64,000 nt of DNA from Scalesia atractyloides. Lineage: Eukaryota > Streptophyta > Magnoliopsida > Asterales > Asteraceae. The position numbers were made by a program, and so were the translations under genes. Positions 57,875 to 64,000 of this stretch are shown in pieces; the first letter of the stretch is position 1, and every line of letters starts with the position of its first letter. The DNA lies in the NCBI GenBank assembly GCA_947069175.1, contig CAMTDV010000013.1:12782501-12846500 (forward strand), written 5' to 3'. Below the pieces are notes generated by a model, which saw only the letters and a list, made by a program, of their open reading frames with translations, did not search any database and was not told the DNA's origin.

Positions 57875-58229
57875 ATGTATTTACACTGATAATTCTAAAT
57901 GTAATTAAATAGTAGTTACCCATCGGGTTACCCGAAATCCGCAAGTATACCCGATATCGGACGATTATTTACCGGCTATAGTTCCAATAGGCTTTAGGAT
58001 GGGTATAGGATAAATTTATCTTATCGGGGTTAGTTTGGGATTATCTAAACCTGACCCATTGACACCCTATTAGAGATGCTTTATGTGGTTCTATGGGCCG
58101 GAAGAAACACATTGAATAAACATGGCCCATTTTATAGTAGTGGGCCGAGTGAAACACGTGCGCCTAACCTACCCTCTTATGTGCAGGATCCAGGCTGGTA
58201 GGTAGTAGTGAAGTACGATCCCTCCCACG
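57875..58229. other. Non-coding stretch before the plastid insert
   Basis: No gene. TAGGGTGTCAATGGGTCAGG (reversed, ending near 58073) looks like the end of a hAT-like element whose other end I cannot place. The last 70 bases could be further organelle DNA but I do not recognise them. Confidence 0.4.
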
Positions 58230-58433
58230 CCCTACGTAAATAAGGAGCTGCGCGGCAGCTACAAAATGGGAGTTCGATAGAATATAGAATAACGATACAC
58301 AAACAAAAACCAATCTCAACGAAAAGGCAGAATAAATGGGATTGGCAAGTAATACTACTCCCAGACCCCCTAATATAAGACCCAATCCCAGAAAGACTAA
58401 AAGAAAATCATGTATTAGTCCAGGTAAATCCAT
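58230..58433 (-). pseudogene. ndhG: Plastid ndhG fragment (nuclear insert)
   Basis: Encodes MDLPGLIHDFLLVFLG at its start and NSHFVAAAQLLIYVG at its end, the first 68 residues of NAD(P)H dehydrogenase subunit 6 of the plastid NDH complex, a thylakoid membrane subunit. The frame is open, but homology stops after IYVG, leaving out more than half the protein. It lies head to head with a psbA fragment that is not its neighbour in a plastid genome. It is therefore a nuclear copy of plastid DNA and not a working gene. Confidence 0.93.
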
Positions 58434-58529
58434 TATATATAAAATAAGAGATAAATAAATCAAAATCTTGCATAACTTTATTGACCCGGTCAGGAAAAAA
58501 GAAGTAACTCTGCCTTTTTTATAATAGTT

Positions 58530-59143
58530 CCTGTTGCAGCTGCGACTGTTGTTTTCTTGATCTACCCAATTGGTCAAGGAAGCTTTTCTGATGGTATGCC
58601 TCTAGGAATTTCTGGTACTTTCAACTTCATGATTGTATTCCAGGCTGAGCACAACATTCTTATGCACCCATTTCACATGCTAGGCGTAGCTGGTGTATTC
58701 GCCGGCTCCCTATTTAGTGCTATGCATGGTTCCTTGGTAACCTCTAGTTTGATCAGGGAAACCACAGAAAATGAATATGCTAATGAAGGTTACAGATTCG
58801 GTCAAGAAGAAGAAACTTATAATATCGTAGCCGCTCATGGTTATTTTGGCCGATTGATCTTCCAATATGCTAGTTTCAACAACGCTCGTTCTTTACATTT
58901 CTTCCTAGCTGCTTGGCCTGTAGTAGGTATCTGGTTCACTGCTTTAGGTATCAGTACTATGCTTTCAACCTAAATGGTTTCAATTTCAACCAATCAGTAG
59001 TTGATAGCCAAAGCCGTGTTATTAACACTTGGGCTGATATCATTAACCGTGCTAACCTTGGTATGGAAGTTATGCATGAACGTAATGCTCATAATTTCCC
59101 TCTAGACTTAGCTGCTATTGAAGCTCCATCTACAAATGGATAA
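58530..59143 (+). pseudogene. psbA: Plastid psbA 3' part (nuclear insert)
   Basis: Encodes the C-terminal part of photosystem II protein D1 from PVAAATVVFLIYPIG to the end, DLAAIEAPSTNG. The segment covers the HPFHM iron-ligand region and the ENE-ANEGYRFGQEEE loop. One G is missing near 58959 (ATGCTTTCAAC), so the frame breaks at GISTM and resumes in the next frame. The residue equivalent to Ser264 of the quinone pocket reads Tyr. About half the gene and its promoter are absent, so it is a pseudogene. Confidence 0.96.
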
Positions 59144-59325
59144 GACTTTGGTGTTGCAAAATAGTCTTTTTTTTCTTGGCTTTGAATTTTGCAGAAATTA
59201 ATCAGTTTAAAAATGGCTTTAAAAGTTTTGATAAATTGATACTGAAAGTTTAAAACAACTAATTAGAGCCTTATTTTGTAGCAGTATACTTTAAAAAATG
59301 TAAATAGCTATTTACATATAAATTT

Positions 59326-59682
59326 TGATGCAGAATTGATTTGATTTATGTGTTTTCGGTTAGAGACCTCCTGAATGTCCACGTCTCTACAAATTGTGGT
59401 AACCAAACCCGTAAAAAAGCTATCAGAGGCATTGTTACGGTCACGTGCTGGTGTTTATGGCTCGCGAGAAACAAGAAGAGATTCGAGAATGCGGGAAGTT
59501 AAGACGGAGAAGATTGTTCAAGATATCAAATCTTTGGGTTTTTTGTGGTTCAAAAATAGATCGAAAAATTGTATAGTTAGTTGGGATTCTTGGTGTAAGT
59601 TCGATTTTTTGTAGTTGTTTGTCGTTGTTGGTTGGCCACTAGTTTGGGTGACGTTGTGAATAAATTTTACCTTTAAAAAAAC
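59326..59682 (+). mobile_element. 5'-truncated L1-like LINE (357 bp)
   Basis: Bounded by a perfect 18-bp duplication CTATTTACATATAAATTT (59308-59325 and 59683-59700). It ends AATAAATTTTACC plus an A-run, as plant L1-like LINEs do. Only the end of ORF2 remains: KIVQDIKSLGFLWFKNRSK and VSWDSWCKF before a stop at 59612-59614, typical of the tail after the zinc-binding RT domain. Confidence 0.88.
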
Positions 59683-59700
59683 CTATTTACATATAAATTT

Positions 59701-61075
59701 ACTTTTTCCCTCTAACTACGAAATACTACGATAATGTTGTTATTTTGATGAAAACACTTTTTGGTACTCTTATCCATTACTTTTGTTAACCACCACCATC
59801 TTTACACACTGCTAGGGCAGGTCATATCCAGAATACCGGAGGTCGGGATCAAGTAACTTATATTTGCCAAATGGCGAGTTGAAGTCAACAAGTCACCTAG
59901 GGATCTTAGTATTATAAACGAAGATCGCTAATGTTGTAGAGTTTTGAAAAATAAACACTGAAAAGGTATGACTTGATTTTACTCTACAACTCACGGTATC
60001 AAGACCGACCTAGCGGGTCCGGGTCAAGTTGCGACTAATATAGGGTTACGTCTACGTGGAAAGAAAGGATGGTGGAACAAGAGAAATGATCTCACTTCAA
60101 CCAATAAAGATGAATGTGTCACTATCATGACGACTATGCCTTTTTCTAGGCCCACCATCTTTTGACAGTGACACAAACACTAATTTCGTCAATACAAATA
60201 CCCCAGGTAATACATTCAATCATTCACAGTTATAGTTACTTGTGCTTATTGCAACTTTCTCTTTTAAAGAACTAATACTTATTCTCGTGTAGGAGGTTGA
60301 CCATAGGGAGGCCGCTCTTCTTGGTGCCGAGGCTGATAAAGCATTTCCAGTGATTATTGACGATTCAAGTCCAAAGATTGATCAAATGATAATTTTCTAA
60401 AAGTTCACACCGTTGTTAAAGTCTATAACTAGTAATTCCTTCTTCAATTATAAAAAGAATGCTACAAATGACGTATAATGAGTTGACTTGTTGAGTAAAC
60501 ATATTGGCAACACGAACAACTTATACGACCAGTTATCCATTTTAAGCATCGTGTATAAGAATATACCATTTCTTGCTAGGAGCGGATCTACCTTGTTAGA
60601 AGTGGTAACCCCCGTTGCCCCTTTACGCTCCGACGGTAGTGTAAAGTTTAAAAAATTTGACGTTTTTCAATTTTGTTACCATTTTTCTTTGAAACGTTGC
60701 ACTTTGACGAATTTATTAGATCCGGTACCAATTTCTTGTGAATGTTTTTGTTTAATTTTCGTGAACAGTTATTTCGTATGTTTATTTAAGATTGTAGATA
60801 CACTTAGATTTTTAAGAAAAAGAAATGTTACATTATATGATTATGTGTTCAATTAATTATCCAAAGGTTTTTGTTTATATAAATTATGATACTTTATTTC
60901 TTTTCATTTATTTGTTGATTGATTGCATGGTGCCTGCTAAAATGACATCATTATTCATAAGCTTTCTATCTATTGGGCCGACATGATTTAAATTATCATA
61001 CAAGTGGGCCCGTTTTACTTATCTTGGGCCTGATGTTTAAATAGTGAAGTGGCCCTATTATTTATGGGACATGTC
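59701..61075. other. Non-coding stretch, possible exon relic
   Basis: No gene is firmly recognised. Near 60293 a TTCTCGTGTAG acceptor-like sequence leads into an open stretch (EVDHREAALLGAEADKAFP) ending at a TAA at 60398-60400. This may be a relic exon of an unidentified gene. The open frame 60488-60856 matches nothing I know. Confidence 0.4.
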
Positions 61076-61093
61076 TAGAGATGGGCATAAAAA

Positions 61094-61450
61094 CCGGTTC
61101 CGAACCCGAACCGGTAGAACCAAACTGGAACCGGTTTCAGTTCCTACCCGACAATAAGTAGAACTGGTTCCGGGTTCAAAATACCCGTTGGTTCCAACCC
61201 GGTTCCACAATTTTACCATTTGAATCGGGTAGTAACCGGTTTATCACCGTACCCGGTTCCTACCCGTACCCGGTTCCTATGTGGAACCGGTTCCTACGTG
61301 GAACCGGTTCCTTACCGTTATAATATTACCGTTGGAACCGGTTATAGCCGTTAAAAATGTTACCGTTGGAACCGGTTATAGCCGTTAAAAATGTTACCGT
61401 TGGAACCGGTTCCTGACCGTTGGAACCGGTTCCTGACCGTTAGAACCGAT
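61094..61450. repeat. Left subterminal repeats of the hAT element
   Basis: About fifteen copies or near-copies of GGAACCGGTTCC or half of it, some in a 30-bp tandem (CCGTTGGAACCGGTT). The word is its own reverse complement. Subterminal arrays of this kind bind hAT transposases in studied elements; binding here is inferred. Confidence 0.8.
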
Positions 61451-61553
61451 TCTATATATATTTTTTTGAAATCTATTGTTTAGCACACAATTTCTCATAT
61501 CTATTCTTCTTGTTACATTTCTTTCTTGTTCTTTTTCACATTCTAATCAACAA

Positions 61554-63688
61554 ATGGCCTCAAAGAGTTCCAAAAACGCAAATTCCCAATCCGTTAACAA
61601 TGTTCCTCAAGATCAATCGGTTCCATATGTGGTTGGAACATTGTCTCATAATCGCAGTAAGGAAGTTTGGAGCAATTGGGAGTTGGTCGAGATGAGTGAC
61701 GGCTCGCAAAAAGCTCAATGTAAACATTGTGGATCGTTATAAGCCAATGAATCAAACTCAACGTTAACGAAGCATATTAATAAGTATTGCAAAGTTTTAA
61801 AGGAAATGACATCTGGTCAAGTTCTACTATCCAAAGATGATACCATTTTTCGTTATGAGCAAAAATTAGCTCGCGATCGGATGGCGAAGTTGGTGATACA
61901 AAAAGCGTTGCCGTTTGGACACTTCGACGACCCCGATCTTACAAATCTTATTCGGGAGACGCTACAACCTCGCTATAAACATGTAAGTCGTTGCACTTTA
62001 AAACGTCTTTGTTTAAGTTTATGGGAAAATGCAAAAAAAGATTTAATTGTTTTTTTTAAGAATTTAAAAACTAGTGTAAACCTAACTAGTGATGTGTGGT
62101 CGGCTCCACATGGTTTACCGGAATCGTACATATGTGTCACCGCTCATTGGGTTGATCCCGATACATGGCAAATGATGAAGCGTACGATTGCGTTTGACGA
62201 GTTTCCTTCTCCTCATACGGGAGAAAATATTTATAAAATTATAAATGGCACAATAATTAAATATGGTTTAAAAGATAAAAATTTTTCAATATCCTTTGAT
62301 AACGCTTCAAACAACACAACGACGATTGAAAAATTAAAGTTGAAGTACAAACCAATACTTGATGGTGTTTTTTTTCACACACGATGTGTTGCACATATTA
62401 TTAACTTAGTAGTGCAAACCGGTTTAAAAGATCAATTTGTATCGGATTTTATTATAGCATTTAGAGATATGCTCCAAGATGTTTTCAAAAGTGGAAAAGA
62501 AAGATATCAAGAATATAAAAAACTTTGTAAAGATGTCAACCAAAAAATTATTGGACCGAATTGGGATATACCGACTCGTTGGAATTCAACTTGTCATATG
62601 TTTGAAATGGTTATAAAGCAAATTGGCACTTTAAAATCTTTTCATACAACTTTAAATGATGAGTACCTTGTCGTCCCCTTTCCCGACACGGCTTGGGAAA
62701 ATATTAATAACCTAAGTACTTTTTTACAAGTTTTTAAAACTACAACGACTTTGATTTCCGGTGTTTATTATCCTACTAGTTCTAAAGTTGTGGACCAATT
62801 GTATTTGATAACAACTAATTTTAAAAAGTTTGAAAATTCTAGTGACATGTTAAGGAATATGACGAGAACGGTAATTCTAAAATTTTTTTTAAAAAAATTT
62901 TAGAATTACCACCCGTTTTTTTATGTGCCGCTGCTTTAAATCCAGCTTTAAACGTACCGGGTGTTGAAGCTTTAATTAATGAAATTTATGACAAGTTGGA
63001 TATGCATGAAGAGGATCCAACTTTAAAAGCAAAAAAAAATATTCAATGAGTGTATGGCCAAACTTTATGATCATTATTTAAAAAAATATGGTGAAAAAAA
63101 GCATACAAATTTGTTTGAGTCTCGGTCCACGGCCTCTAACGATGAAACAAGCGGGGATCCACTTATAACCATGTTGAATGTCGTTAGAGACGAGACCGCT
63201 AGACAACAAAGGGGTAGTGAACCAACAAGTGAACTTGGGAGATATAAAAAAATCAGTATTCGCCTACTATGACCACCGAGGAGTATAGGAAATTTGATGT
63301 TTTGGCATGGTGGAAATCGAAAGAATCCAAATACCCGATTCTAGCCACCATGGCTCGTGATATACTAACGGTCCAAGCTTCCACGGTAGCTTCGGAAAGT
63401 GTGTTTTCTCTTAGTGGCAGTGTTTTGTCAATCAGAAGAACAAGACTAACTCCGGAATCGCTAGAGATGGCAATATGCTTAAAGGACCATTTGGATGCCG
63501 TTGATCGTATTCAACATAAAACTAGTCTAGAAGATGAAGTTGAGTTAGAGCATAAAATTGTTGACGAAGAGGAGGACGAAGAAGTGGATACTAACGATTC
63601 GGACGACGATTGTGCCGAGGTACCCGAACCTAAGAGAAACTCGTCGGAAAGTGTTGCACCTGCCGCTAGTAAACGATCAAAGAAATAA
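61554..63688 (+). pseudogene. hAT transposase, broken
   Basis: Would cut and paste the surrounding element in the nucleus. The start is taken at ATG 61554 (MASKSSKNAN). A BED zinc finger follows (VWSNWELVE, CKHC, then HINKYC), interrupted by an in-frame TAA at 61740-61742. The RNase H-like core shows TSDVWSA, FSISFDNAS, the CVAHIINL segment and DIPTRWNST (61806-62887). A hAT dimerisation region ends it: WWKSKESKYPILATMARDIL and ASESVFSLSG, with the catalytic Glu in ASES. Frameshifts occur near 62890 (at a palindrome), in an A-run near 63035, and between about 63252 and 63275. At least four lesions make it non-functional. Confidence 0.92.
62871..62909. repeat. Perfect 39-base palindrome in the transposase
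   Basis: Two 19-base arms, GTAATTCTAAAATTTTTTT and its exact complement, surround one base. It coincides with a frameshift. Confidence 0.9.
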
Positions 63689-63904
63689 AATCTTACTAGA
63701 ACCGGTTCTGAGTAATTTTTTATTTTTTTGTAACCGGTTAATTTTTTTTATATATTGTAACCGATTAATTTGTTTTTTAATTTTAACCGATTATTGTTAC
63801 TATTTTTATTTATCAATGTAACTAATAATAAAAATCAAACATAACAAACACAATAGAAAGAAACATTACACAAACTTTATTAAAACACCAACGATAACAT
63901 TTAT

Positions 63905-64000
63905 CAGGAACCGGTAAGTAGGAAGGGGTTTATATACAAAAAAAAAACGATTTTTTAATCAGGAACCGGTTCCACCGGTAAAATTTTATCAGGAACCGGT
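63905..64000. repeat. Right subterminal repeats of the hAT element
   Basis: ATCAGGAACCGGT occurs three times, spaced roughly 35-55 bases apart, with further ACCGGT copies. This matches the motif of the left end and shows the element is nearly complete at the window edge. Confidence 0.75.

Larger units (their letters stand above)
61076..64000 (+). mobile_element. Decayed hAT transposon, right end outside window
   Basis: The left end reads TAGAGATGGGCATAAAAACC, a typical hAT terminal sequence, followed by dense ACCGGTTCC repeats. A transposase pseudogene fills 61554-63688. GGAACCGGT repeats reappear from 63908 to the last base, so the right terminus lies just beyond 64000. No TSD can be read. 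Confidence 0.85.

Noticed and set aside
57895..58073. Right half of a hAT-like element whose left half is at 39029-39056
   Set aside because: The ends look vaguely alike, but no TSD or continuous homology can be shown across the intervening 18 kb.
60488..60856. 122-residue open frame as a gene
   Set aside because: No recognisable motif, AT-rich codons at its end and no supporting context; chance frame is more likely.
1..64000. CRISPR arrays, operons or bacterial-type regulation
   Set aside because: The sequence is clearly plant nuclear DNA; regular repeats are all explained by tandem arrays and transposable elements.

Overview
The window looks like repeat-dense nuclear DNA of a flowering plant. 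It holds long-LTR Ty3/gypsy chromovirus-type retrotransposons, solo LTRs, hAT, Mutator-like and Harbinger-like DNA elements, SINEs, plant LINE fragments, a 5S-bearing Cassandra-like LTR and a nuclear insert of plastid psbA/ndhG. I suspect an aster-family genome from the general look of the elements, but that is an impression. I see no intact single-copy host gene. Nearly all real coding sequence belongs to transposable elements, and most boundaries below rest on target-site duplications (TSDs) read directly from the sequence.

Layout. 1-15480: an old tandem array (units about 107-121 bp) was hit by an LTR element now reduced to a solo LTR (1715-2396 plus 13158-14994). A full-length gypsy element (2397-13152, TSD TTAAT) then inserted into that solo LTR. 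15481-19519: non-coding DNA with a hAT-like MITE, a SINE and another hAT-like element. 19520-29356: a young non-autonomous LARD-type LTR element (TSD TGGAG) with no gag or pol, carrying a MITE and a Cassandra-like solo LTR with 5S rRNA sequence. 29357-34555: a 1.28 kb Mutator-like foldback element, two SINEs and a hAT remnant. 34556-38130: an RTE-like LINE fragment split by a 3.1 kb solo LTR (TSD ATAGG).

39057-54006 (minus strand): a gag-only (TR-GAG-type) LTR element in a tandem arrangement, one full LTR plus three internal regions, with a 4639-bp period. 54025-57865: a Mutator-like element containing a hAT-like element that contains a solo LTR. 58230-59143: plastid-derived ndhG and psbA pieces. 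59326-59682: a 5'-truncated L1-like LINE. 61076-64000: a decayed hAT transposon with transposase, running off the window.

The most striking signal is that the LTRs of the full-length element, the tandem TR-GAG elements and the solo LTR at 55156-57177 carry clusters of tRNA-like modules with A-box and B-box sequences. There is one antisense module near the LTR 5' end and two to four sense modules downstream. Twenty-four modules occur in six LTR copies, and the last one is nearly constant. The full-length element encodes gag, protease, RT, RNase H, integrase and a chromodomain-like tail, although it is frameshifted. The LARD and TR-GAG elements share leader blocks and the same type of primer-binding site with it, so they probably depend on proteins of related elements. 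The LARD leader also holds five copies of a stem-loop whose stems vary while pairing is mostly kept.
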